A stretch of 64,000 bases of DNA from contig CAWBRU010000008.1 of NCBI GenBank assembly GCA_963791325.1, forward strand, positions 248,001 through 312,000, in the 5' to 3' direction. Below are positions 32,830 to 42,717 of the stretch, piece by piece. Positions within the stretch are counted from its first letter, which is position 1; each line of letters starts with the position of its first letter. This DNA comes from JBEVJK01 sp963791325 (GTDB lineage: Bacteria > Pseudomonadota > Alphaproteobacteria > Rhizobiales > Rhizobiaceae). The position numbers and the translations under genes were made by a program. Under the pieces are notes generated by a model. That model saw nothing but the letters and a program-made list of their open reading frames with translations. It made no database searches and was not told the origin of the DNA.

Positions 32830-33278
32830 GGATCGATCTCGATCGGCGTGCCGGCGGCGACCATGTCCCAGATCTCGCGCATGTCCGCGTCGGTGACGGC
32901 GATGCAGCCGTTCGTCCAGTCGAACAACTGCATCAGCCAGCCCCACCAGCCGAAGCCGTTGACCTGGCCATGGATCATGATCATGCCGCCCGGATCGACG
33001 CCCAGCTGCTGGCGGCCGCTGTCGGCGTCGTTCGGGTAGGAGATGTGGAGCGACCGCATGCAACAGCTGTTGGGTTGCGCCAGTCGAGCACATAGCGCCC
33101 CTCCGGCGTGCGCTCGTCGCCTTGCTGCTGCTTGTGGCCGATCGGATTGGCGCCGAGCGCGATGCCGTAGCTGCGCAGCACCTGGCCTTTCGCGAGCAGC
33201 TCCATGCGCCGCTCCGACTTGTCGACGCGGACGAGGTCGACCTTGTCGCCGCGCGAGCGCTGGCGACACGATCGCCAA
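32826..33278 (-). CDS. L,D-transpeptidase-fold protein (YafK/DpaA-like)
   Basis: About 150 residues. The core reads LLAKGQVLRSYGIALGANPI, GHKQQQGDERTPEGRYVLDW, SLHISYPNDAD, GMIMIHGQVNGFGWWGWLMQ and DWTNGCIAVTDADMREIWDM. The His of IHGQ and the Cys of NGCIAVTD are the catalytic pair; the DWTxGCIAV form is that of the YafK/DpaA branch, which acts on lipoprotein-peptidoglycan links, in contrast to SHGCIRM of cross-linking enzymes. A short signal-like AIVSPALA precedes GDKVDLVRVD after one extra base is removed near 33,255. The true start is unclear; ATG at about 33,356 or TTG at 33,278 would both need a further shift. It lies between ctaE and DUF983. Confidence 0.78.
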   Translation of the reverse strand: MAIVSPALARRQGRPRPRRQVGAAHGAARERPGAAQLRHRARRQSDRPQAAARRRAHAGGALCARLAQPNSCCMRSLHISYPNDADSGRQQLGVDPGGMIMIHGQVNGFGWWGWLMQLFDWTNGCIAVTDADMREIWDMVAAGTPIEIDP

Positions 33279-33382
33279 AGCCGGCCGATCAGATCGAACG
33301 GACGGTCAGACCGCCGTGCGGATCGCGTGCGAGAGCCGACGGCCGCGCATGCGCGGCCGTCGTGACTCGGCGATCGAAGCCG

Positions 33383-34264
33383 TCAGTGCTCCATCGGCGC
33401 GCCGGCCGACGCCCAGACATAGATGCAGGAGAACAGGAACAGCCAGACGACGTCGACGAAGTGCCAGTACCAGGCGGCCGCCTCGAAGCCGAAATGCTGC
33501 TTCGGCGTGAAATCGCCGCCCATCGCCCGGATCAGGCAGACCAGCAGGAAGATCGTGCCGATCAGCACGTGGAAGCCGTGGAAGCCGGTCGCCATGAAGA
33601 AGGTCGCGCCGTAGATCGAATCCTTGAAGCCGAACGGCGCGTGCATGTACTCGTAGGCCTGCACCATCGAGAACAGCACGCCGAGAGCCGACGGTCAGCA
33701 CCAGGCCCGCGATCAGGCCCTTGCGGTCGTTGTGCAGCAGCGCGTGGTGCGCCCAGGTCACCGTCGTGCCGGACAGCAGCAGGATGATGGTGTTGTAGAG
33801 CGGCAGATGGAAGGGATCGAGAACCTCGATGCCCTTCGGCGGCCAGACGCCGCCGGTGAACGCCGTCGCGCGCATATTGCGCGGCTTCGTTGGGGAACAG
33901 GCTGGCGTCGAAGAACGCCCAGAACCAGGCGACGAAGAACATCACCTCGGAGGCGATGAACATGATCATGCCGTAGCGCAGATGCAGCGACACGACGCGG
34001 GTGTGATGGCCCTCATGCGCTTCCTTGATGGTGTCCGACCACCAGCGCGAACATGGTGTAGAGCACGATCAGCAGGCCGATGAAGAACAGCCATGGATTG
34101 GCGATGTTGACGCCGAAGATCGGGAAATTGCCGGCCTTGAGATATTGCATGCAGGCGACGCCGCCGATCGCCATGACGAGCGCGCCGATCGCGCCGAGGA
34201 ACGGCCACGGGCTGGGGTCGACGAGGTGATAGTCGTGTTGCGGTTTTGCGTGCGCGTCGGCCAT
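33383..34264 (-). CDS. ctaE: Cytochrome c oxidase subunit III
   Basis: Seven-helix subunit of the aa3-type oxidase. MADAHAKPQHDYHLVDPSPW begins it; PFLGAIGALVMAIGGVACM is helix I, GMIMFIASEVMFFVAWFWAF helix III, LLSGTTVTWAHHAL follows, then FHGFHVLIGTIFLLVCLIRA and WYWHFVDVVWLFLFSCIYVW at the end. Three extra bases were placed exactly: 34045 (gcg+C before tgg tgg), 33867 (cgc+G before acg) and 33689 (gtc+G before gct). It starts one base after the ctaG stop region, in the same minus-strand operon. Confidence 0.93.
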
Positions 34265-34265
34265 G

Positions 34266-34901
34266 TCAGCCCCCAAGTTTGCTGTCTGGATTGGTGCTCT
34301 GTGCCCGTCTGGCCGGCTTGTCGGCGGCGGCAACGGGCTTCTCCCCGTCGATCGGGAAGAAGGTGTAGGAAAGCGTGATCGTCTTGATGTCCTTCAGTTC
34401 CGGCACATCGACGATCTCCGGATCGACATAGAAGACGACCGGCATGTCGAGCGTCTCGCCCGGCTTCAGCGTCGTGTCGGTGAAGCAGAAGCACTCGATC
34501 TTGTTGAAATAGGCGCCGGCCAGCTCCGGCGACACGTTGAAGGTGGCGCGGCCCGAGGCCGGCGCGGTCGAAGAGGTTGGTGACGCGGAATTTCGCCTCC
34601 ACCGTCTCGCCGATCTTCATCGTCATGTCGCGCTGCGACCGGCGCGAACTCCCAGGGCGATGCCGCCCGAGGTGTTGGCGTCGAAGCGCACGGTGATGGT
34701 CGCGGTCGAGCACGCGGTCGGAATATTGCTCGACGCGCTGCGTCGTGCCGCCATAGCCGGTCACCTGGCAGAACAGCTTGTAGAGCGGCACCGAGGCGTA
34801 GGCCGCGCCGACCATGCCGCCGAAGAAGGCGAGGCAGACGCCGGCGACGACGCGGTTCGACCGCTGCGTCTTGCCGGTCGGTCGTGTGGGTCGCCGGCCA
34901 T
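34266..34901 (-). CDS. ctaG: Cytochrome c oxidase assembly protein CtaG (Cox11)
   Basis: Membrane-anchored periplasmic copper chaperone delivering copper to the CuB site of subunit I. An N-terminal helix (VVAGVCLAFFGGMVGAAYAS) is followed by VPLYKLFCQVTGYGGTTQRV, then KIECFCFTDTTLKPGETLDM, where CFCF binds copper, and PVVFYVDPEIV, TLSYTFFP. About 205 residues. Shifts: near 34,868, 34,707 (cgc+G before acc atc), 34,643 (gtc+G), 34,567 (cgc+G). coxF lies six bases upstream and ctaE follows. Confidence 0.92.
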
Positions 34902-34907
34902 CGAGCC

Positions 34908-35066
34908 TCACATCGCCCGGTCGAGGATCGACGGGCCGAACTTGGCGATCGTCGCGACGTAGAAGATGACGACGAGCGCGGCCAGCGCCAGTCCGATCGC
35001 CACCGAGCGCGAGCGCTGCGCCTTCTTCTGGCTTGCGGTCAGCGTGACGCGTTCTTCTTCGATCAC
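34908..35066 (-). CDS. CoxF-like small single-helix protein
   Basis: A 52-codon gene. From the GTG at 35066, which overlaps the ctaB stop as GTGA, it reads VIEEERVTLTASQKKAQRSR, then one membrane helix (SVAIGLALAALVVIFYVATI) and AKFGPSILDRAM. The position between ctaB and ctaG, the length and the charged N-terminus before a single helix match the small CoxF/cytochrome oxidase assembly proteins of rhizobial cta operons. No frameshift. The role in the oxidase is not established. Confidence 0.8.
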   Translation of the reverse strand: MIEEERVTLTASQKKAQRSRSVAIGLALAALVVIFYVATIAKFGPSILDRAM

Positions 35067-36020
35067 GCATCAGCAGCTCCCGGCAGCGCCAGCATGCGCT
35101 GCGACGACCACGTCGGCCAGATAGGCGGTGAAGATCGCGAAGAGATAGAGCAGCGAATAGGCAAACAGCGCCTTGGCCGGCCGCATGGCGCGGTCGCCGT
35201 CGGCCATCGTCGAGCACCTTCCAGGCGTACCAGACGAAGGCGGCGCCGAGCGCGAACGCGACGACGCCGTAGCCGACGCTGGCATAGCCGAGCAGCGCAG
35301 GGCAGCACGCCGACCGGCAGGATGACCAGCGCATAGGCGAAGATCTGCCGGCGCGTCGACGCCAGCCCGGCGACATTCGGCATCATCGGGATGCCGGCGC
35401 GGCCGTATTCGTCGGCCTTGAACAGCGCCAGCGCCCAGAAATGCGGCGGCGTCCACAGGAAGATGATCAGGAACAGGATGACGCTTTCGAGGCTGACCGA
35501 GCCGGTCGCGGCGGCCCAGCCGATGACCGGCGGAATGGCGCCGGCCGCGCCGCCGATGACGATGTTCTGCGGCGTCCAGCGCTTCAGCCACATGGTGTAG
35601 ACGACGACGTAGAAGAAGATGGTGAAGGCGAGCAGCGCGGCCGCCAGCCAGTTGACCAGCACGCCGAGCGTCATCACCGACAGCGCCGACAGGATCAGCC
35701 CGAAGGTCAGCGCCTCTTCCGGCCGGATGCGGCCCGATCGGGATCGGCCGCTTGGCGGTGCGCGTCATCACCGCATCGATGTCGGCGTCGTACCACATGT
35801 TGAGCGCGCCGGACGCGCCGGCGCCGACGGCGATCGCCAGCATGGCGATGATGGCGATGAACGGATTGGTGGCGACCGGCGCGGCCACCAGGCCGACGAA
35901 GGCGGTGAACACGACCAGCGACATCACGCGCGGCTTCAGCAGCGCGAAATAGTCGGCGGCCGTCGCCTCGGAGAGGCGAAGGCCGGCGTCCTCGATCAGG
36001 TTCTTTTCGACCAGCGACAT
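35063..36020 (-). CDS. ctaB: Heme O synthase (protoheme IX farnesyltransferase)
   Basis: Adds a farnesyl group to heme b, the first step to heme a. MSLVEKNLIEDAGLRLSEAT starts it; LLKPRVMSLVVFTAFVGL and GASGALNMWYDADIDAVMTR carry the Asp-rich prenyl-diphosphate site, followed by WTPQNIVIGGAAGAIPPVIG, FLIIFLWTPPHFWALALF and YGRAGIPMMPNVAG. Eight or nine membrane helices. Shifts placed near 35,735 (ggg+C), at 35,299 (ccc+T before gcg), near 35,208 (ctc+G) and 35,105 (gtc+G). GTGA overlap with coxF; ctaD lies 70 bases upstream. Confidence 0.93.
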
Positions 36021-36090
36021 CTCAGTCCATTGTTGCCTTGGCGCAAAGCCGCCGGTCGCCCGGCGGCTCGCCATCGGTACTTCAGGGCGC

Positions 36091-37746
36091 CTACTTGATC
36101 TTCGGCAGCTGCTCCCACTGGTGGAACGGCGGCGGCGAAGGCAGCTGCCATTCGAGCGTCGTGGCGCCCTCGCCCCACGGATTGGCGCCGGCGATGCGCT
36201 TCTTCGAGAAGGCCTCGAACACGCCGTAGAGGAAGACCAGCACGCCGAAGGCCGAGAGGTAGGAGCCGTAGGACGACACCATGTTCCAGCCGGCGAAGGC
36301 ATCGGGATAGTCGATGTAGCGGCGCGGCATGCCGGCAAGGCCGAGGAAATGCTGCGGGAAGAACACCAGGTTGACGCCGATGAAGGTGACCCAGAAATGG
36401 GTGCGGGCGATCAGCGGCGAATACATGTAGCCGGTCATCTTCGGGAACCAGTAGTACCAGCCCGCGAAGATCGCGAAGACGGCGCCGAGCGACAGCACGT
36501 AGTGGAAGTGCGCGACGACGTAGTAGGTGTCGTGCATCGAGCGGTCGAGGCCGGCATTGGCGAGCTGGACGCCGGTGACGCCGCCGACCGTGAACAGGAA
36601 GATGAAGCCGATCGCCCACAGCATCGGCGTGCGCATCGAGATCGAGCCGCCCCACATGGTGGCGATCCAGGAGAAGATCTTCACGCCGGTCGGCACCGCG
36701 ATCACCATCGTGGCGAACACGAAGTAGCGCTGCGTGTCGAGCGACAGGCCGGTCGTGTACATGTGGTGCGCCCACACGATGAAGCCGACCGCGCCGATCG
36801 CCACCATCGCATAGGCCATGCCGAGATAGCCGAAGATCGGCTTCTTCGAGAAGGTCGAGACGATGTGGCTGACGATGCCGAAGCCCGGCAGGATCAGGAT
36901 GTAGACCTCGGGGTGGCCGAAGAACCAGAACAGATGCTGGAACAGGATCGGGTCGCCGCCGCCGTCGGGCGTCGAAGAAGGTCGTGCCGAAATTGCGGTC
37001 GGTCAGCAGCATGGTGATGCCGCCGGCCAGCACCGGCAGCGCCAGCAGCAGCAGGAAGGCGGTGATCAGCACCGACCAGGCAAACAGCGGCATCTTGTGC
37101 ATGCGTCATGCCCGGCGCGCGCATGTTGAAGATGGTGGTGATGAAGTTGATGGCGCCGAGGATCGAGGAGGCGCCGGCGATGTGCAGCGACAGGATCGCC
37201 AGATCCATCGCCGGGCCGGGCTGGCCGGAGGTCGAGAGCGGCGGATAGATGGTCCAGCCGCCGCCGACGCCGAAGCCGCCGGTCGGGCTCGGCACGAACA
37301 TCGACAGCAGCAGCAGCAGGAAGGCCGGCGGCAGCAGCCAGAACGAGATGTTGTTCATGCGCGGGAACGCCATGTCGGGCGCGCCGATCATGATCGGCAC
37401 CATCCAGTTGGCGAAGCCGCCGATCAGCGCCGGCATGACCATGAAGAAGATCATGATCAGGCCGTGCGCGGTGGTGAAGACGTTGTACATGCTGCTTGCC
37501 GGCGTCGAGCGCGGCGTCGCCTTCGAAGCCGTAGACCATCGACGCCAGGCCGTGGAAGATCTGGATGCCCGGCTCCTGCAGCTCCATGCGCATGACGACC
37601 GACAGCGCGCCGCCGATGATGCCCGCGAAGATCGCGAAGATCAGATAGAGCGTGCCGATGTCCTTGTGGTTGGTCGAATAGACCCAGCGCACCCAGCCGT
37701 GATACGGCTTGTGATCGTGGTCGTCGTGAGCTGCAGCGCCTGCCAT
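36091..37746 (-). CDS. ctaD: Cytochrome c oxidase subunit I (aa3)
   Basis: Catalytic subunit with heme a, heme a3 and CuB, pumping protons across the inner membrane. MAGAAAHDDHDHKPYHGWVR opens it; MVMPALIGGFANWMVPIMIG, WTIYPPLSTSGQPGPAMDLA, HLFWFFGHPEVYI (CuB His and the His-Tyr pair), VWAHHMYTTGL, PTGVKIFSWIATMWGG and HFHYVLSLGAVFAIFAGWYY (heme ligands) follow. About 550 residues. Three shifts only, near 37,500, 37,105 and 36,970. It lies 38 bases after ctaC. It is an A-type oxidase by these motifs. Confidence 0.95.
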
Positions 37747-37784
37747 GTTCCGCTCCGTTCCCTGTTCTCGCATCGGCCGCGGCG

Positions 37785-38656
37785 TCAGTTCGCCGGCGAC
37801 CGCGACCTTGCTGCTGCGCGTCGATCGCCGCCATCAGCGCCTTGTTGGCGCCGCCGAGATCGGTCTTGGCCGCCGCCAGCCAGGTCTTGTACTGGTCTTC
37901 CGAGACGACGCGGATGGCGATCGGCATGAAGGCATGGTCCTTGCCGCAGAGCTCCGAGCACTGGCCGTAGATAGAGCCCTTCCTTCTCGGCCTTGAACCA
38001 GATCTCGTTGATGCGGCCCGGCACCGCGTCGGTCTTGACGCCGAAGGCCGGCATGGCGAAGGCGTGGATCACGTCGGCCGCGGTCACCAGCACGCGGGTC
38101 ATGGTGTTGACCGGCACGACCAGCTCGTTGTCGACGGTCAGCAGGCGCGGATAGACGGCGAGGTCGGTCTTGCCGGCCGCGGCGCGCGTCGCTCGTCGGC
38201 GAGGATCGCCGAGTTGAAGGAGAGCGGCTCCTCGATCTGGTACTCGTAGTCCCAGTTCCACTGGTTGCCGGTCGCCTTCAGCGTCAGCTTCGGCTCTTCC
38301 GGCGGATTGTACTGCGCGGTCAGCAGCTGGAACGACGGGATCGCCAGGAACAGCAGGATGACCACCGGCCCGACGGTCCAGATGACCTCGATCAGCGTGT
38401 TGTGGCTGGTGCGCGACGGCGTCGGGTTGACGCTCGCGCGGAACTTGAAGATGCAATAGGCGAGCAGCACCAGCACGAGCAGCGTGATCGGAACGATGAA
38501 CCACAGCGTGTAGTGCTCGAACCAGGTGATCTGCTCCATCATGCCGGTGGCGGCCGGCTGGAAGGTCATCTGCCACGGCTGCGGCTGCTGCGCATGGGCG
38601 GCGCTCGCGGCAACGACGGCGGCGAGCGCCGCGAGGCTGGCCAAGATCCTCTTCAT
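37785..38656 (-). CDS. ctaC: Cytochrome c oxidase subunit II
   Basis: Receives electrons from cytochrome c at the CuA centre on the periplasmic face. The signal peptide MKRILASLAALAAVVAASAA ends HAQQ; two helices follow (WFIVPITLLVLVLLAYCIF and TVGPVVILLFLAIPSFQLL), then GNQWNWDYEY and SIYGQCSELCGKDHAFMPI, whose two Cys, Glu, His and Met bind CuA. The likely end is KVAVAAN after two extra bases are removed near 37,790-37,815. Other shifts lie near 38,205-38,190 and 37,980 (ggg+C before tct). It is the first gene of the cta operon; the promoter should lie in 38,657-39,010. Confidence 0.93.
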
Positions 38657-39010
38657 CACCCTCTTCTCTCTCCGAGTTCCGACGGCGCCGCCGGACGCCT
38701 CGCGCAATGGCGGCGGAGTCCCTCGCGGCTGTCGGCTGGGTTCAAACCATACTCTTTTGCCGACCGCAAGAAAGGAGCAGGCGATCTCATGCGGCATTTT
38801 TGCACGCGCACAGCGACGGAAACCGCCGGCCAATGCGCTAGAAGCCCGCCGCCGGTTCGCGCAATGCTGGCATCGGCCAAGCTTGCGGCCGATGCAGCCG
38901 TTCGCAGGGGTCGCAATTCGGGCGAAATTGGCGCGGAGATGTCGCGCAAATGCCCTATGTCGCGGCCGCCTATCCTGCGGGCATAAAGTGCCGTGATTCG
39001 CAATGGAGCA
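38657..39010. other. Divergent promoter region between ctaC and the IalB-like gene
   Basis: 354 bases with no convincing gene. It should carry the promoter for the long cta operon on the minus strand and for the IalB-like gene on the plus strand. I cannot pick out a clear -35/-10 pair by eye. The open frames over it share no family motif. Confidence 0.5.
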
Positions 39011-39536
39011 ATGATGTTTTCCCGAGATCGCTGAGAACCCCTGATCGCGGCTTCTCGCTGCTTGTCGCATGCGCAGGCGTCCGGCCGGTCTCGGCCGCGC
39101 CAGCAGAGCGGCACGGTCAAGTCGACCCATGGCGCCTGGTCGATCATCTGCGACACGCCGGCCGGCGCGACGTCCGAGCAATGCGCGATGATGCAGAACG
39201 TGGTCGCCGAGGACCGCCCGGAGATCGGGCTGTCGGTCGTCGTGCTGCGGACCGCCGACAACAAGGCCGAGATCCTGCGCGTGCTGGCCCCGCTCGGCGT
39301 GCTGCTGCCCAACGGGCTCGGCCTCAATGTCGACGGCAAGGACATCGGCCGCGCCTATTTCGTGCGCTGCTTCCAGGACGGCTGCTATGCCGAGGTGATC
39401 CTCGAAAAGCAGCTGCTCGACACGCTGAAGAGCCGGCACGTCGGCAACCTTCATCGTCTTCCAGACGCCGGAGGAAGGCATCGGCATCCCGGTCGACCTC
39501 AAGGGCTTCGCCGACGGGTTCGCCGCGCTGCCCTGA
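39011..39536 (+). CDS. Invasion-associated locus B (IalB) family protein
   Basis: Exported protein of about 170 residues. After MFSRDR and a frameshift comes a hydrophobic signal region (GFSLLVACAGVRPVSAAPAE), then SGTVKSTHGAWSIICDTPAG, SEQCAMMQNVVAEDRPEIGL and RAYFVRCFQDGCYAEVILEK, with the paired cysteines of IalB. It ends GFADGFAALP. Bartonella IalB affects erythrocyte invasion; in free-living rhizobia the family is periplasmic with unknown function. Shifts near 39,033, 39,100 and 39,448-39,460. ATG codons at 39011 and 39014 are both possible. Confidence 0.82.
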
Positions 39537-39626
39537 GCGGCACGCCCGCCGAATTGGCGCATTGCCGAACCGGCGGCCAGCGCCTACATCGGGGCTGACA
39601 CTTCCGGCGGGAACGGGCGGCAGGCG

Positions 39627-41044
39627 ATGAAGAGCATCCTCGGACAATTCGACATTTCGGACGATCGCGTGCGCGCAGATCGTCGCCGACGACGATCAAC
39701 GGCGCCGACGACGGCGAGCTCTATCTCGAGCACAGCGAGAGCGAATCGCTGATGTTCGACAACGGCCGGCTGAAGACCGCCAACTTCAACACCGACCAGG
39801 GCTTCGGGCTGCGCGCCGTGGCCGGCGAGGCGAGCGGCTATGCGCATTCGAGCGAGCTCTCCGAAGCCGCGCTGCTGCGCGCCGCCGACGCCGTCTCGAC
39901 GGTCAAGGGCGGCTATTCCGGCACGCTTGCCGCCGCGCCCGCCCGCACCAACCGGCATCTCTACGGCGACGAGAATCCGATCGCCGCGCCCTCCTTCGCC
40001 GAGAAGGCCAAGCTGCTGCAGGAAATCGACGCCTGGCTGCGCGCCCGCGATCCGCGCGTGCGCCAGGTGACCGCCTCGCTCGCCGCGTCGTGGCAGCATG
40101 TCGAGATCCTGCGCGCCGACGGCCAGGTCGTGCGCGACATCCGGCCGCTGGTGCGCGTCAACTTCTCCGTGGTGGTCGGCGAAGGCGACCGCCAGGAGAG
40201 CGGCTCCTACGGCATGGGCGGACGCAAGTCGCTTCGGCGAGTTCCTGGCCGAGGACAGCTGGCAATTCGGCGCCGAGGAGGCGCTGCGCCAGGCGCTGGT
40301 CAATCTCGAGGCGATCCCGGCGCCGGCCGGCACCTTCGACATCGTGCTGTCCAGCGGCTGGCCGGGCGTCATGCTGCACGAGGCGGTCGGCCACGGGCTG
40401 GAGGGCGATTTCAACCGCAAGAAGACCTCGGCCTTCGCCGGCCTGATGGGCAAGCAGGTCGCCGCCAAGGGCGTCACCGTGGTCGACGACGGCACCATCG
40501 CCGAGCGGCGCGGCTCGCTCACCGTCGACGACGAGGGCACGCCGACCAACCGCACGGTGCTGATCGAGGACGGCAAGCTGGTCGGCTACATGCAGGACCG
40601 CCAGAACGCGCGGCTGATGGGCATGGCAGCCGACCGGCAACGGCCGGCGCGAATCCTATGCGCACCAGCCGATGCCGCGCATGACCAACACCTACATGAC
40701 GGCCGGCGACATGGAGCCGGCCGAGATCATCGCCTCGGTCAAGAACGGCATCTATGCCGTCGTCGTTCGGCGGCGGCCAGGTCGACATCACCTCGGGCAA
40801 GTTCGTGTTCGGCTGCACCGAGGCCTACATGATCGAGAACGGCAAGGTGACGCAGCCGATCAAGGGCGCCATGCTGATCGGCAACGGGCCGGACGCCATG
40901 CACCGCGTCACCATGATCGGCAACGACATGAAGCTCGACACCGGCATCGGCATGTGCGGCAAGGCCGGCCAGGGCGTGCCGGTCGGCGTCGGCCAGCCGC
41001 ATCTCAGGATGAACCAGATGACGGTCGGCGGCACCAAAGCCTGA
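39627..41044 (+). CDS. tldD: Metalloprotease TldD
   Basis: Cytosolic zinc metalloprotease that with TldE (PmbA) degrades unfolded peptides and matures modified peptides. MKSILGQFDISDD opens it; LFDNGRLKTANFNTDQGF-like residues, RVNFSVVVGEGDRQESGSYG, the zinc motif in MLHEAVGHGLEGDFNRKKTS, and GTPTNRTVLIEDGKLVGYMQ and GGGQVDITSGKFVFGCTEAY follow, ending QPHLRMNQMTVGGTKA. About 470 residues. Shifts near 39,670, 39,695, 40,231, 40,640 and 40,768. It ends in an ATGA overlap with the next gene. Confidence 0.92.
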
Positions 41045-41457
41045 TGGCCAGCCGGCCGCGGCCCGCGCTTGCCGCCCCAGCGCCGCTGATCGACCAGCGC
41101 CTGGTGGCCGGTTTCCTCATCGGGCCGCTCGCCGGAGCCGCGGTCTATGCCGCGATCCTTCACCTCGCCCGCCCCGGCCCGCAGGATTTCTGGTTCTACC
41201 TGATCAATTCGCTGGCCTACGGCTACGGCACCAGCCTGGTCGTGCTCTTGCCGGCCTTCCTCTTGCTGCGCCACTTCAAGGTCGACCAGTGGGGCGCCTG
41301 CGCCGCCATCGGGCTGATCACCGGGTTCCTGTTCTACTGGCTGGTCTTCCACGTGCCGGCCTCGGCCGGCACCTTGCGCACGCTGATCGTCAACGGGGCG
41401 CTGCCGTTCCTGTTCATCGCCTGTGCCATCCGGCTGATCGCCGGAAAGCGGGCTTGA
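41044..41457 (+). CDS. Small integral membrane protein, unknown function
   Basis: 137 residues, frameshift-free, translationally coupled to tldD (TGATG). Four hydrophobic segments: LVAGFLIGPLAGAAVYAAIL, YGTSLVVLLPAFLLL, ACAAIGLITGFLFYWLVFHV and TLIVNGALPFLFIACAIRLI. I do not recognise a family. The last 44 bases overlap the convergent methyltransferase gene on the other strand. Confidence 0.65.
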   Translation: MASRPRPALAAPAPLIDQRLVAGFLIGPLAGAAVYAAILHLARPGPQDFWFYLINSLAYGYGTSLVVLLPAFLLLRHFKVDQWGACAAIGLITGFLFYWLVFHVPASAGTLRTLIVNGALPFLFIACAIRLIAGKRA

Positions 41458-42717
41458 CCGTCTCCTTGTCCAGCAGCGCCACGGCCTCGACATGCGGCGA
41501 CCAGAGGAACTGGTCGACCGGCGTCACGGCGCTCAGGCGGTAGCCGCCGTCGATCAGGATGCGCAGGTCGCGCGCCAGCGTCGCCGGATTGCACGACACC
41601 GCAGCGACCCGCGGCACGTCGCGAGCGCGCGATCTGCTGGCCTGACTCCTCGGCGCGCCGGCGCGCGGCGGATCGAACACCAGCCCGTCGAAGCCGGCAA
41701 GCTCCTTGACGCCCAGCGGCCGGCGGAACGAGGTCGCGCGCTCGGTCGTCACGCGCCGCAGCCCTTGGCTCGCCCTGGCGCCGCGCGTCGAGCGCGGCCA
41801 GTGCCGCCGCGTCGCCTTCCACCGCATGGACCTCGCCCTGCCGCGCCAAGCCGCAGCGCAAAGGCGCCGCAGCCGGAAAACAGGTCGGCGACGCGCCGCG
41901 CCCCTGCCAGATGGCCAACCACCAGCTCGGCCATTGCGTGCTTCGGCCGCTGCGATCGCCTGCAGGAAACCGCCGGGCGGCGGGGTGACGGCAGCGCCGC
42001 CGAAATCGACCGTCGGACTTCGCGGCTCGACGCACGATCTCGCCGTCGATCGACAGCCGGGCAAAGCCTGCGGCCAGTCGCGAAACGCCGCAGCTGCGCG
42101 GCGGCGCTTGTCGTTGACAGCTTGCCGCTTCGGAGGCTGCGACGTCCGACTCCGGCAGCGGTCGCGGTGACGGTCAGCCGGAAGGCGTCGCGTGCGCGGC
42201 GCGAGATCAGTCCGGCCAGTTGGCGTAGCGACGGTCGAGCGCCGCGACGATCGCCGGCATCGGCGATCGGACATTCGACGATGTCGACGATGTCGTGCGA
42301 CAGCGCCCGGTTGTAGCCGAGCAGCACGCCGCCGCTCGGTCCGCCGCGCCGAGAACACGATCGCGGCGGCGGCTGTCCGGGCGCGCAGGCGACGATCGCC
42401 GAGCGGCGCCTCGATGCCTCGCGCCGCAACGCCTCGACCGACCTTGTCCCGCTTCCAGGCGAGATAGGCGCTCGGCTCGAGACTGCTGGATGCGCGCAGC
42501 CGCCGCAGCTGCCGAAATGCCGGCAAGGCGGGCTCGACCCGCTGGGCGAGGGCGTGATCACGTCGAGAAGCTCGGCACGCGCGCCGATCGCCGCCCGGGC
42601 GACCGTCACGGTTTCGCCGGGCAGCGCGAACGGGACGAAGACGGCACCGGCGGCGCCGGTCTCGGCAATGCCGTCGCCCTGAGCGCCCAGCCGCGCGATG
42701 GTCAGCGTGGTGCTCAC
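41414..42717 (-). CDS. TrmA/RlmD-family uracil-C5 RNA methyltransferase
   Basis: SAM-dependent enzyme methylating uracil C5 in 23S rRNA or tRNA. A GTG start at 42717 (VSTTLTIARLGAQGDGI) opens a TRAM-like domain; CRHFGSCGGCAHP holds the cysteines of the 4Fe-4S cluster; YNRALSHDIVDIVECPI, ADLFSGCGAFALRL (SAM site), FDPPRAGA and VSCNPATLARDLRIL (catalytic Cys) follow, ending HVEAVALLDKETV. About 430 residues. The GTG overlaps the tlyA stop as GTGA. Many shifts between 41,620 and 42,560. The stop at 41414 gives a 44-base overlap with the membrane protein gene, so the end is less certain. Confidence 0.82.

Noticed and set aside
38656..39345. A 229-codon minus-strand frame upstream of ctaC
   Set aside because: It covers the divergent promoter region and runs antisense to the IalB-like gene; composition is Ser/Arg-rich with no motif.
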